Below, piece by piece: positions 34,414 through 46,662 of a stretch of DNA of 64,000 bases. Within the stretch, counting starts at the first letter, position 1. Each line of letters starts with the position of its first letter. The DNA is from Ophiura sarsii (taxonomy: Eukaryota; Echinodermata; Ophiuroidea; Amphilepidida; Ophiuridae), in assembly GCA_035610835.1 (NCBI GenBank), contig CM069441.1, positions 101,305,606-101,369,605 on the forward strand, in the 5' to 3' direction. A program made the translations under genes and the position numbers. A model generated the notes under the pieces. It worked only from the letters and a program-made list of their open reading frames with translations. It had not been told where the DNA came from and did not search any database.

Positions 34414-34648
34414 CAGCTGTTTTTGAACAATGTTAACCGAGTTTAAACATTCCCTATTGTTTGTTAGAAGTACCGTCGTACTTCGTTAGAGAAAAAACAT
34501 TTTTTTTTTTAATTTTTTAATTTTTTAGGGTCGGTCGGTTGGTTTTTTTTGTTTTTTTTCACTGAAAAAAAAAAAAAAAGTGTAGGGTCGGGCGTATTTT
34601 TAGGGTCGGGCGGGTTACGCCAATATAACCATTTTTTTTTTTTGGCCT
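34311..34648. mobile_element. Foldback with GGCC-A(n)-TGGTTATATTGGCG ends
   Basis: AGGCCAAAAAAAAAAAATGG and TTATATTGGCGTAAC on the left are mirrored by GTTACGCCAATATAA and CCATTTTTTTTTTTTGGCCT on the right. The core has T runs and the GGTCGGTCGGTTGG phrase seen in the GTTGTGTTGCCC foldbacks. It lies directly downstream of the ankyrin exon on the minus strand. Confidence 0.85.
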
Positions 34649-34711
34649 CACATTCATTCAGGTATCATTGGCCGGGAGTATAGATTAGCCAACGATAACA
34701 CTCTTACATAC

Positions 34712-34882
34712 CAACTTGAGACATGTAAAGTGCCACTTTATTATGGCCTCGTTTCTTGGCAACCGTTCTCGGTGTACGTCCCTTTTTGCTTGGCATCATA
34801 GGACTAGCATTGCATTCTTCTATCAACCACTTGACAACGCTTAGGTAACCGTTACTCGCTGCGTAGTGCAAGGCGGTATAAC
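34712..34882 (-). CDS. Ankyrin-repeat protein, internal exon (downstream of 35207-35330)
   Basis: On the minus strand the acceptor TTTCTCACTTTAG opens at 34882 and the donor G|GTATGTAAG closes at 34712. The frame reads YTALHYAASNGYLSVVKWLI, then GRTPRTVAKKRGHNKVALYM-SQV. The first part is a canonical ankyrin repeat (TALHYAA, VVKWLIE) and the second a less canonical one (GRTPRTVAKKRGH). The exon enters with a split codon completed by the G ending the upstream exon and leaves in phase 1, so coding continues at lower coordinates. Ankyrin repeats mediate protein binding; which family member this is cannot be told. Confidence 0.82.
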
Positions 34883-35206
34883 CTAAAGTGAGAAAGTAAA
34901 TAAATGTCATTAATTGAACAATATTATATGACAGCTGACGATTGTGCATCAACAAATATTTGCATTAAATTTACTTTTTGAATGAAAAATACAATGTACA
35001 AATATATTTGTCCCGTATGAGCAGTCTGTTGGACTTATCTTTCCAAATGTTGAAGATTTACTAAAGGATCTGAGCCAAAGCCAAACAAAATAAATAAAAT
35101 CAATATCAATATATGATGACATCAGTATCAATGTTTCCATACTTTTTCTAAGTGAGAAAAACGAAATCCAGAAATAAATAAAAATAAGTAAGAAACGTGA
35201 AGGTAC

Positions 35207-35330
35207 CTGTTGCATCTGAGTTGTTGACTTTAGCCCCATGTTGTACAAGAAGCTTTGCACACTCCAAGTTTCCATTCATAGCCGCTTTATGAAGGGCTGT
35301 CAAACCATGCTTGGTCGTAGTGTCTGCCTC
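35207..35330 (-). CDS. Ankyrin-repeat protein, internal exon
   Basis: Acceptor TTCTAATTCTCCAG, then 41 codons plus one base (124 bp), donor ACAG|GTACCT. It reads EADTTTKHGLTALHKAAMNG then NLECAKLLVQHGAKVNNSDAT: one full ankyrin repeat. Phase matches the next exon exactly (split Gly codon). Upstream exons and the start codon were not found between here and TBL3. Confidence 0.85.
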
Positions 35331-35471
35331 CTGGAGAATTAGAAAATAAGCTTTTATTTATAACGGTAAGAAAATCCTTTCAAAACAAAACAAAAGGAGT
35401 TTTCACTTTGAAACTCATTGATTTGACAGAGGCTTGTTTATAGACAGTGGTTTTACCTCAGATTAGTAAGG

Positions 35472-36212
35472 ACAGGGTGCGTGCAGGCAACTCTCTTTCA
35501 AATTCAAGGACTTTTCAAGGACTTTTCAAGGACCAATAGTTCATATTTCAAGTACCCTAAGCAAGCCTTTTGTTAAGTCAAGATGGACCAGGAGCCGAAT
35601 ATCTGGAAAGAGCGGCTCCTGGTCCTCAAATTTTGGAGAGGACCAGGAGCCGCTTTTCCAAGACCAGGAGCCAAGCCTTGAAATAAGCGGAAAATGACCA
35701 GGAGCAATTGTTTTTTGAAAACTTCCCCTGGTTCACAGGAATTTTTAAAAAGTGAACAATTACAACTAAAATGCACTTTTACATTGTGGATATTTACTGA
35801 GTTATAGGCATTTAAACATTTCCTTTAACATAGGCTTTCAATTGAAAAAAGAAACTTTAAATCCAAATATATCCCTTACCCCAACAGTTTCAGTTTTTGG
35901 AAAATGAGTAAAAACGTAACTTGAAAACTTGGAAGAATTTATTTGAGGTGCTCAGCATTCGAAGGGTTTACTATTAAATATTAGTTATGGCACTGCGACT
36001 GCAGCAAGGTAATGTTGGAAAAATAAATGGTAAAATCGAAATATATATGGGCTAGGTATGGCTTCGGCACATTTGTTTTTTTCAAGGACTTTCACCAGAC
36101 TTTCAGGACTTTTCATAAAATCCAAGGACTTTCAAGGCCTTGAAAAAGGAATTTCATTTTCAAGGACTTTCAAGGACTTTTTTGGCTTTTCAAGGATCTG
36201 CACGCACCCTGT
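35472..36212. mobile_element. ~740-bp TIR element with CAAGGACTTTT subterminal repeats
   Basis: ACAGGGTGCGTGCAG and CTGCACGCACCCTGT are inverted ends. Next to each end TTTCAAGGACTTTTCAAGGA phrases are iterated (35510-35545, 36080-36195). The middle has repeated GACCAGGAGC words (35585-35705). It lies upstream of the ankyrin exons in their intron. Confidence 0.8.
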
Positions 36213-36924
36213 AAGGAAAATGGGAAAGGTTAAGAGGAAAGGGGGAAGATAAAAAATAGCCTCACGGACCTGAGTAAAAGGTAATGTCTTTTATTAAAAG
36301 GATATGGTCCCGTTCTGCCTTCTGATTCTTATGACCCCCTTTTCAAATCCCTTTTTTTGAGCAATTTATTTCTGTTTTGTAAACATGTGGATTTTGCCTT
36401 AAAGTTGTTTGCTCTTGCTCCTGTAAATTATGCAGTCATCCTGCCCTTGTTGCACAATATTCATAATTTATTACTAGCTAATTGGGTGAATAATCTACAA
36501 TTTTGGTCCAAAATTTCTATCTCAACATCACACCTTACCGCCTAACAACTGGGATGTTTTGACTTGCAAACATATCTTTTTTAATTCAACTCTTGCACAG
36601 ATATTCCACTATTACTCTGTTGTGGTATTTAGGAAAATATAACGGTCAACGCAAGTTGTAGCTGGGGTGTTGCACCTTTAACGAATGCATTGTCACACTG
36701 CCATGGCAACACTGTAATGGGAAGCCCGACAAATGATGCATGCAGGAGGAACGCTAAGCTGTTGTTGATACAGCCGCTGTGTATTTCTCCCTTGCCCGGG
36801 CTCCCTTGTTATTGTTTTAAGCTTGGGTTTGGCACCGATTTTATTTATTTACAATTTCGTTACGTCAACCCGCATGAATTTACATCAGCAAATTCATGGT
36901 AATGACATGATAAGACCAAATATT

Positions 36925-37290
36925 AAGTGAGCAACCAACAGACCAACCATCTGACCAAACCAAATAACCAACCAACAGACCGACATAACTGACCAACCAA
37001 CACACCAACCAACCAAAACACACAACCTAACAAATACAAAAGCCCAAAACAAATAAAACAAATAAATATGTTAACAAAACACCTAACAAGCAATCAAACA
37101 AAAAGACAAACAAACAAACCTGATTTGAGCAAACAAAACAAACACATTTACAAACAATAAATTCAGACGCACACTGAACAAACAATAAACAAAAGAAAAA
37201 AGAAAAACCCACAAAACAAACAACAAATATGTAAATATACAAAAAATACCAGGTAAACAACAGAAAACAAACACCCCAACAACATATCAA
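36925..37290. repeat. CAAAC/CCAAC-rich simple repeat
   Basis: The strand is almost free of G, with ACCAACCAAC then AACAAACAAA words. The long open frame on the opposite strand is a compositional artefact. Confidence 0.8.
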
Positions 37291-40200
37291 TAATTGACCC
37301 CATCTTTTATGTTTGACATTGTTTGACATACCGTAGTATCCCAATTAATTGTTCAGCGTATCTTGTGCAAAAAGAATCCTTGCAAACAACAACAAATTCC
37401 GGTGGAGGGGGTACTCACCTTTATAAGGTAAATGTATGTGCCATCCAAAAATGTTATGTTAAAATTTGTGTTGGAAAACTCTATTATACATGCATGGGTC
37501 CCAAATTGCGAAGAAACCCATAAACATGGGTCCCAATTTGCTCAAAAACCTCAAACATTGGTCGTGAATCGTGAAAAACCCAAAGTCGAATCAGCAATTT
37601 TTTAAAGTAAAAACACCCCTAAAATTTGGTCATGATTTCACACCTCCAGCAGCACATCCCTGTCCATAAATAATTTGAGAACCCCCCAACCCCCGGAACA
37701 ATCCCTAGCCAACCAAACCACTACACATCCTTTTCATTTTGTATTGTACCTTGTATAACACATTGCACCCTGCATTCTATTTATATTCATTTGTTGTTGT
37801 TGTCCATACAAAAATACATATTCACTGACCTTTTGATAATTGTTTGGATGGCGTGTGACATTGCGACAAAAATAATCATCATGCTTTTAGATTTGTAAAT
37901 ACTCTAAAGAGAAATTCAGTGAGACGCTCGGTTGAGTCAATAGTTAACGCTTTACTGGTATTTATTATAACTGTGAAAGGGCAGAGTGCCATATGTGGGC
38001 GTGTCTTGCCTTTATACAGCTTCATCAATTTTTCACATGTTATTTGAAAAGTGAGGATTACCATTGACATCAGGAGAAAGAAGACAGAGATCATTTGAAA
38101 TGTGATATTTCATTGGTCCTCAAACAATAGTTTTTGATTACATTTCCAACATTGCAAACTATTTAAAATAAAATAAAACCAAGTAATAATTTCTGAATTA
38201 AAAAAGCAATGCAATATGCAAATAATTTGCCCCCCCCCCCCCAACAACAAAGTATATCAGAAGTATTTCATAAATTTGTTTCATGATTGAAAATACTGCA
38301 AAATCTCACCCATACGAAAACCAACCTATGATCAATATTTCGAGAGATATCCGGAACTTCCGGGTTTTTTTTCAACCAGCCAGTCGGGATGTAACTCACA
38401 AAAATACCTGCCCAACCGAAATTCCACCAACCAGTGGATCAATTTGACCTTCCAGCCAGTTAGATACTTTTGGATCTATCTGCCCAACGCAAAAGTTACC
38501 CATCCAACCCAACCCCATTTCCCTAGTCAGCTCAAGCACCTCAATTTGTCCACGAAATGAAAAATAAATTTTATATTCAATTACTGAAAGGTAGCGAAAA
38601 AGGGGTCTAAAATGTTTAGTTACAGACCAAATTACGGTTATCTCAGGCAATTTTGGCATTAGGTGTTACAGTTGACCTCTGGAAACATCTTTCCCTCTTC
38701 TCCTTTTCTTTCCCTCAGATTATTTTGTGCCAACCACCTGCCCGCTCCCTGAATGCGTTGATACTGTCACCACAACTGGATCAATTGCGACCCCTGCCCC
38801 AGGAGAACTGGGACATGGCGGGGACTGTACGCGGACGTACACAAAAATGTTGCCCGGCTATGCAGGGAGTGTACTGAGACGTACAAAGTGTGCCCCGGGG
38901 CGTGGAGCCTGGACATAGCGGGGACGTACGTCGTACATCACTGCAAAAATGAACCAGGGAAGTATAACCTGGCGAGTATGGTGAGTTAGCACAGGTGGAT
39001 TTATGTTCAAATGAGTACAAAGGATAACACTTGTTAATCTTAAGATACAAGACTTGGTCCTTTTCAATTTCTAAAATGTTCTTCACTTACACTTTGTCCT
39101 GGCTAAGCATATGGTAACATTGTCTTATTTGCTGATTTTGTCCCCAATAACACTCTTAAGGTTGTTCCTATGGTTAATTTTTTTATTTGATATTTTAATA
39201 GAGCTTGCTGAGTTCCACAATAATCTGAAATTTGAGCTTGATCGGAGGTACTGTTTTCTAGATATGACAATTTAATTGTCAAAAATGAAGCAAAATTGAA
39301 GCGTTCATTTCTTTTGTTTCTTATTGTTTTTTTGACCCCCTAGCAAGATAATAAAAGAAAAGTATAAATGCTACAAAGCTGAAATTTTGGGAGCTTGTTC
39401 ATTAGTTTTTAGAAACTTCATATGGATTTGTTTGGCTGAAAAAGCACACCTAACAGAGCCTATTAAATACACGCAAATCACTAGCTATTTCCTATTTGCC
39501 ATTGTGTAAACAAATTATTACGGGCCGTCTGTGGGGATATCGATTAGCTTCATGTAGATTCCTACACGTAAGATTTTTATTTTTCCAAAGTCATGAAATG
39601 CCCTGATAATATCTCCATTTAACTCCCTTTCCATCACTCTCTGACAACTGATATTTGACAAATAGTATCTTTGTATTGTTAATAAACTTCATGTTAAGTC
39701 ATACTGTTCAAAAATAGATGAAAACAGTGAATTTTTATCAATAGAACGATGAGTAATGAACTCACTGCTCGCTTTCCGTGTTTGTATGCATAGTCAATGG
39801 GATTACGCTCGACGTAAGATTTTGGTACCGATTCCGTAATTCGTCAATTCGGAAAAGTACAAATGACGTGGGCTTTTCTCAACCAATCAAAATGTATTTA
39901 ACATGGACACGTTTCAAACACCAAGTGTACGATATGGCGTTTGTAGGAGTTGTGTACCTTATTTATTTCCAGAGATACAGCGAGCTGAATACATGCCCCG
40001 TAAAAACGCGTGCACTTGGTGAATTTTACAATAAAGTTGTTATTCTTTACTGTGGGGGAATCGTGAAATAATAGGATGGCAAAAGTAAAATATTAAATGA
40101 CGCGGGCATATATTTTTCTAAAAATATAAAACGTAGATTTTAAGAAAGAGAATTACTTTAGCTTTATGTGGACACCTGTATGGCATTTATACGTTATACA

Positions 40201-41990
40201 CAGCTCAAGTTAGCTCAGTAGACACACAGTTGGTTGAGATGCGTCCTATACCAGTACACAGCATCGATTTGGATGTTTTTCGCTATACGAAAAGTGACCC
40301 CATAAATTCAATATGTCCTGTGCTGTGGGAGGCTGTAAGACATCTGAATAATTAATTATACTTAATTATATAAGGAAGCTTTAGGTCATTGAAAAATGAG
40401 GCTAAATAATGCACTTAATTATTTTTTCAAGTTCATGCACTTTCTTAAATGTATTACCACTTGGTGTATTATGTTGGTTATACTACTCTCCTTATTTCCT
40501 GTGCTGCAGGAGTCTATAGGAGTTTTTAATAAATATTTAGAACAAAAACAAAAAAGTAAATTTTCATAGAAAATTTTACCTAGGGAGTCAGTCAAAAAAA
40601 CAATAAAAAACAAAAGAAAATAGACTGCCCTCTGTTGGCCGAAAAACAATACAAAACAAAAGAATTCAAAATGACTTCAAATTGTTATATCTGTTGAACC
40701 GTGCACCCGATTCACCTCCAGTAAAAGACTTTTTTGTTGTTGTGCTAAAGCTCTACCTTATACTTGAATATCAAGATTTTTTCTAGCCATAGGAACACCC
40801 TTAAGCATGGGGCTGACTTTCGTATTTTCTGGTAAATTGTAACGTAGCAAGAAATCTGTTGAGTTTGGATACCTGGTCTCACTTTTTTATTAGTGGTGAA
40901 TACATTTCTCTAACCAAATATGTAAACATAATCTAAAATAATACTGACGTTCTCACATCAGAGTTTTTTTTCTGTGCCTATTTTTCCAGATTTTCCAATG
41001 GCACTAGAAGTTTTTGCAGGTATTTTGGCATTGATGGCGCTCTAACGTCTTACCGGTGGGTTCTAGTATAATATAGGTCTCATATTCCATTCTGTAGATT
41101 TTTGTCTCCGCTTTAATTTGATATAAAACTCATTTTGATTGGTTCTATCGTATTCACAGCAGAGGTTTTGCAAAACAACTGCCAATGGTATATAGGACCT
41201 GTTTGACCTTCGTCGTCCAACCGGAAGCGTACATTTCCATTTCCAGGGTGTCACTCATTCTTTCAGATATGATATAGATTCAATTTCTGACTGACTGACT
41301 AAATGTGAATGTTAAACCGTTACAGATGTCATAGGTTCAGGTTATAATTAGTTATAACAACAATTTTTTTGTATACGTTAAGTTCATTTTCGTTTTGCCT
41401 GAGTAGGGAACTCCCCCGTGCTGTGTAGCAAATCTGTTATGAGACAATTGGCCATAAACATTACCATATGGGGGCCAGGACTGTAGCAGGACATACAAAA
41501 ATTGGTGCCCCACCCTGCGGGGACTGTACACGAATGTCCCGGGGACGTCACATTGGCAATTTGTATGTCCCGACCCAAGTCCCCGCAAGTCCAGGGTCCC
41601 GGCTTGCAATCGATAAGTGCATATTATAAGGTCTAACACGATTTCTTCTGACCCATGAAAAAGAAAAATATATTTAGTGAAGGAGAGTGAAATCAATCCA
41701 TCACAATACAAAAGTAATCAATGAGGAAAGGAAGTTGCATACTACTGAGAGCTACTGAGGCGGTTGGCATAGTAACAGCAGGATGAAATTTATTGCAATA
41801 TCAAGATAAACATCTATCATTATATATGACAGAGACAGGAGCTAAATGTCCATTTCCCTTATCTGACCTTTATACATGAATACACAAATAAACATAGTCA
41901 TCAAAGTAATGAAAAAGACAAATGCACTCATTTTTTATGTCTGAAATAAGGAAAAGTTCAATGAAACACACGACATGATTTGTAATGGCA
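37291..41990. other. Long stretch without recognised gene
   Basis: Poly-C at 38230-38242. GC-richer patches at 38780-38960 and 41460-41600 share GGGACTGTAC, GACGTACA/GGGACGT words and may be one repeat family. Open frames over 38653-38918 have no recognisable domain. No transposon ends were resolved. Confidence 0.35.
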
Positions 41991-42222
41991 CAAATGTTTT
42001 TATTTGATTTCGCTGCCTACGATTCCCGGAAGTAAATAACATACATTTTAAGAAATAAAGGGTGCTATCAAAACCAATTAATCGAAGATGAAGGTTATTA
42101 TTATTGCAATATTCCTCGACAAACACTGGAATGCCTTGTACATGTGTCAGTTGTAAACTGTATTCTGAAGCTACTGTCATGACTGTAGATGGGAAAGCAC
42201 AGTATACATGCCCTCACAGGGG

Positions 42223-42302
42223 AGGTGGAGGGGTGTGGACTGGGCTGATGAAAGGAGGAGGAAGAGGAGGAGGGGGGTCGGGGGGGGGGGGGGGGGGGGG
42301 TC
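42223..42302. repeat. G-rich tract
   Basis: GGAGGAGGAAGAGGAGG then a nearly pure G run to 42301. Frames across it are artefacts. Confidence 0.7.
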
Positions 42303-42452
42303 GGATGATCTGACCAATTAAAAAAATGCAGTGAAAAAGAGGAATATAAAACCAAATTACCTCTATGAATTCAAGGCTTAGCATGCACTCCTAAAGCTTT
42401 TAAATATTGTTGATGTTCTTATAACATTTATAACCAGTTTGGTAGGATTTGT

Positions 42453-42800
42453 TCTGGGGGGGGGGGGCACTGACATTGGAAAAGGGTATAGGTATGTGCC
42501 GCGCTGAAGACCCCTTTTTCACCCTCTGCTGCTAGCTCTTATGACCCCCCTTTTGAGCCTGCATCAGTTCTTAAGACCCCAATTTTATTGAAAATTCAAA
42601 AATCATGTGATTTTGCATTCCAAAGCCCCAATTCTTCGAAAATGTTGCGTTCTAAAACCCCCAAAATCGTTCTTGCTAATCAAAATTGAACTATAGGCCA
42701 GTTCTCAAGACATATTTAAAAAAAAAAATCAGTTCCTAAGACCCTATTTCTCGTCATCCACTCAGTTCAGTTCTGTAGCCCCCCTTTTCGAGACCCCGAT
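42453..42800. repeat. Interspersed repeat rich in AAGACCCC words
   Basis: Poly-G, then GGTATAGGTATGTGCCGCGC and repeated GACCCC/AAGACCC. Its 42530-42610 part is the inverted relative of 34010-34165. Confidence 0.6.
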
Positions 42801-43471
42801 TTGTTATCAAGTTACTGCATGTTACATATATAAACAAAATTTAGTTGGTCGCCCACTCTATACATAAAAAGATAATGCATTCTGGATTGAACATAAGTGG
42901 GAGCATATTACTGTTATTATGCAAATGATTGCTATCATAGCATATAGATACGACAGTATGATAACAGATAAACGAAGTCTGTAAACATTGCCAAAACCAT
43001 AAAATACTACTATAAGTAATGGGCTATTCCAGTTGAAATCCATACACCCCCTATGAAAGGCATTACCTTAATTATCCACACAGGGAGTGTAGATTTCAAA
43101 TAGAATCACCCATGCAGGCAGGGAAATGTGCATTGAAACTCACACTCCTGTGGCAAATATGAAGGAAAATATGAATATGGAATACTGATTGTATGATATG
43201 GTGTAACATTTTCAAAAGGGTGAAGGGTGTTCATTTGAAGGTAATTTATTATTTTTCAATATAAAATCATACATTTTCCGTTAAAAATGTCATTATGTGT
43301 AAATAGCAGGAAAATGTGCATTGTTTGGTTCGGAGGTTCTGATGCAAATAGGAGAACAATTTGTGTTTTGATATGTTATGAACTTGCTAATGTTTCTGAT
43401 GTACCAATCATTTTCACAATATAAGATTCAAATCCTAAACAAAAGGTTATAATGTACAGGTCTTAAAATAA

Positions 43472-43716
43472 CGAGGGCTCAGAAACACAAGGCCTTATCT
43501 CCATTTTTTCAAAAATGAGATTTTGGTATCAAAATTTTCAGAAAGAAATTCTCTTTCCAGTAACACACAGCCTTATCGCCATAACACAACCAATTTCAAA
43601 GTTATAGCCAGTATCACAAGGCCTCATCATCTCCTTCTCCCCAATGTGTTTAAAAATCTTCAATAGTCTTTTTCTCAAAATGGTCAAAATGGAGATAAGG
43701 CCTTGTTTTTCTGAAT
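43472..43716. mobile_element. GAGGGCTCAGAAACACAA MITE, copy 2
   Basis: CGAGGGCTCAGAAACACAAG to GGCCTTGTTTTTCTGA. The interior matches 13440-13630 in reverse complement (GGCCTCATCATCTCC, AATCTTCAATAGTCTTTTTC). It lacks the insertion present in copy 1. Confidence 0.85.
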
Positions 43717-43921
43717 ACTGTTAACGTAGAGATTTTTGCACTACATACATTTGTTTTTGCGCTTTTCGCTCTCGAAACAGCTACCACAAAAAAATAACAA
43801 ACAAACATTTTCTTTTGCATATCTTGGGGGTGAAACTACAAATTGTGAATTTACAAGCACGCAAAACAGTTGAAAATTCTCGAAGCGTGAAATCGCGCAT
43901 GAAATACCACTTTTACAGTAC
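43716..43921. mobile_element. TACTGTAAAAGTGG MITE, copy 3 (inverted)
   Basis: TACTGTTAACGTAGAG to AAATACCACTTTTACAGTA. It abuts the preceding MITE with no spacer. Confidence 0.75.
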
Positions 43922-44419
43922 AATAAATGGAATACATATCATCAGAGTCAATCAGTTAAAGTTATTATCCATCTGTTATTCCATGAGGTCGGCAGGATGT
44001 AAGAGGTACAAAAAGGCCCGGCAAAAAGGGCTATATTTTGGCTGTTTTCGTGATGGTGTAATCTGAAATTTGTTGACTACATTGTTTGTTGGCAACGTCA
44101 TGTGACATCACTCCAAGCCGATCTATAGGCCTATACAGTTAACTTTCCCATTTATGAAACTTTTTTGTCAATGTCCTTAGACGTTGACATTTGAATTCAG
44201 ATTCAGGCTTTGTGTTTGTGGTGGAGTCTATGAATTGCTTTTTTATGTATCTTGAATCAGTATTTATATATGAACACATATGTTGTTACAATTGTGGAGA
44301 AATGGTTTAAATAATATAAAACAAATGATAGAGTTGTGCAAAATCTGAGACATTTGTCGTGTTTACTTTATTCTGTTTGGTATATAAATAATTTTTCACA
44401 ATCAAATCTCATCTGTATT

Positions 44420-44446
44420 GGTGGCCGAGTGGTTAAGGCATTGGTT
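44420..44446 (+). other. tRNA box A-like half
   Basis: GGTGGCCGAGTGGTTAAGGC is an almost perfect tRNA-Leu/Ser 5' half, but no box B or acceptor partner follows. Probably a SINE fragment. Confidence 0.3.
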
Positions 44447-46048
44447 TTATGTCCTTTTAGAAACATCCGGAGCGCCTACTTTTCTTGTTTTTCTATAAAA
44501 TTTGTCATCAATTATATTATTGCATTTAGTTTCACATTAATGGCGGTTAAAAGTGTACAAATATATGGCTCATTCCATGAAGTTGGGGCATTTGTTAAAA
44601 TAGCAGAATTTGGAACTTTAGGCAGCTTATAAACTGTTTTACTCTATGTGTATATCAAATTTTTTTAGTGTCCAAAAACAGAACTAGGTAATAGTATTGA
44701 GCCATGAAAAAAAAAAAAAAATTGACCCTTCCTTGAAGAAAAAAATAATAAAAAATGAGGTGGTGTCCACGACTATTTTTGCTAAAAAACGTGACATGGA
44801 AAACACAACAATTAATATGAGTTTTATGTAAGCAAAACTATCATAGAATTGCTTGGAAATCGATTTGATTAATAAAAGATACATGTATTCATAGTTTACT
44901 GACCAAAACTTTTCGTCACGCTGGACTGATTTTTCACCCAAGCAACATGAAAATTGCCTTTCCGATGCTACACACGGTGTCCACAAAATATACACGTGTA
45001 GCATTGGGAGTTTTCATTGCTGAATGGGGGTAGTTCTCTATCATACATTTTAAAATTATTTTCCAAAATTAAGAGCATTTATCAATTGAAAACTATTGCA
45101 AATGAGAATAAATTTCATGAAGACCATTCCATATATTCATGAAAAAGTATACCGTGCCGTGCGCATGGTGTCCTTACCATAAAATGTAGCATCGTGATAA
45201 ACATCCTATGCAATTTGTGGGAATTCCCCCCTGGAGATAAATAAAACATTCCATATTTCTTTTGTAAGGATAGAGGTCAATAGCTATCAGGTTTGTTTTG
45301 GAATTTGCCACATGTGGGCTAGTTTTATCAAGGTTTTAGTCGCTGGTGTCCAATGGTAGCATCGGGACTTTTATGTAGCATCAAAATGTAAACATTGGAT
45401 AGTTTTGTGAATGGTAAGTGCGATTGTAATTATTTCTTAATGTTGCTTGTATGTCTGTATTTATTAATGCATTTTTATTGAAAGGGAAACACTGAATCAG
45501 AATTTCTTTTCATGTTATGATATTAATTTTGAGTCACAGACGCCATAATAATTTGGCGTCCATGTAGAATCGGGCATAGCATGGGCAATATTTTGCATTG
45601 GGTATCGTTATAGTTCGTTGAAAATGTAATTTTTTTGTAGAATCACATCATTAATAAACTTTGAAGTTAATAATGAATTAGTTTTTGCTCTTTTAATGCT
45701 AATAATATAGCTTACCAATACGATGCTACATGGACACCATATCCATGTAGCATTTCATAAAATTTGCCTAATTAGACTAAAACAATTACCCCATTCGAAA
45801 TTATCCATCACCCAAAACATTCAAAACATTGCCTACATTTTACTACACTTTAGAGAAAAAAAAGGCATATTATGAGAGATGTATATCTAATGAAATATAT
45901 TAATACACAATGCTACATGGACACCATTTCCATTAGCATTTCACTGAATTCACAATAAACATTCCCTTATTTAAGTTTTATTTACTATAAATAAAACAAA
46001 TAATTGTAAATCATTTAAGTTCTCTATCCTTTGCTATTCTTTTTCATG

Positions 46049-46414
46049 TTAAAGGTAGATGACCCGATCACATTTCCAATTTTCAACTTGAAGTTTTCTA
46101 TTCTACATGAAAGGTCATCCTTAAAAATGTCGTGTTCCAAAGTTTGAGTTGCATAGCTCTAATGGTTCTTATTTTAGACGCACAAGATGCTGTGAACTGT
46201 ACCCATTGAGTTGTACACAAACTATATCGGTGGTATACCACCATTCGCGGTAATTCAACGTTATTTCATCGATTTCTCCGTAATTATACCGATTTAGGCC
46301 ATCAAATTTCAGTATGATGATGAGAAAAATACGAGCTTTCATATGATATGAAAATCTCCGTATGTTTGAAATAATTCTTTGTTACGAAAATGTGATCGGG
46401 TCATCTACCTTTAA
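46049..46414. mobile_element. MITE with TTAAAGGTAGATGACCCGAT ends, nested
   Basis: TTAAAGGTAGATGACCCGAT plus CACATTT, mirrored by AAATGTG and ATCGGGTCATCTACCTTTAA. TTAA at both tips. 366 bp, inserted into the 3.3-kb element. A diverged relative precedes the RNF151-like gene at 2459-2794. Confidence 0.9.
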
Positions 46415-46572
46415 ATGAATAATAAATAAAATACTCCAGCATGATTTTAATATAAATATTTTCCTGCAACACAAAAAGTGCAACATGAATAAATAATTAT
46501 CTACTCTAATATCAAAACACAATGTTCCATGAAGATACTAAGCCATAGGGTTTATTTTGTTTTGCTTTGCAG

Positions 46573-46662
46573 GTTCTTGACATTAAATCAGAAGACAGTT
46601 CTATCGTCCTGGAATTTATGGAGATGAACACAATTAAGGAACCCATCATTTTCAAAAACTAG
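46573..46662 (+). other. Possible terminal coding exon inside the 3.3-kb element
   Basis: A good acceptor (TTTTGTTTTGCTTTGCAG) is followed by 29 open codons, VLDIKSEDSSIVLEFMEMNT then IKEPIIFKN, and TAG. The amino-acid composition looks protein-like, but no partner exon or homology was recognised. It may be chance. Confidence 0.25.

Noticed and set aside
37027..37344. Minus-strand open frame rich in Cys, Phe, Leu and Val that looks like a membrane protein
   Set aside because: It lies on a CAAAC-rich simple repeat; the hydrophobic look comes from GTTTG repeats.
38653..38918. Overlapping plus-strand frames with Pro/Gly/Thr-rich peptides after a CCCTCAG acceptor-like site
   Set aside because: No recognisable domain, no partner exon, and the GC-rich words recur at 41460-41600, suggesting a repeat.
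44684..45004. Minus-strand frame as a transposase for the 3.3-kb element
   Set aside because: No helix-turn-helix, DDE or zinc-finger pattern; the second half is Phe-rich from T/A runs.
45410..45420. Donor-like GTAAGTGCG as partner of the exon at 46573
   Set aside because: All three frames upstream have nearby stops, so it does not close a coding exon.
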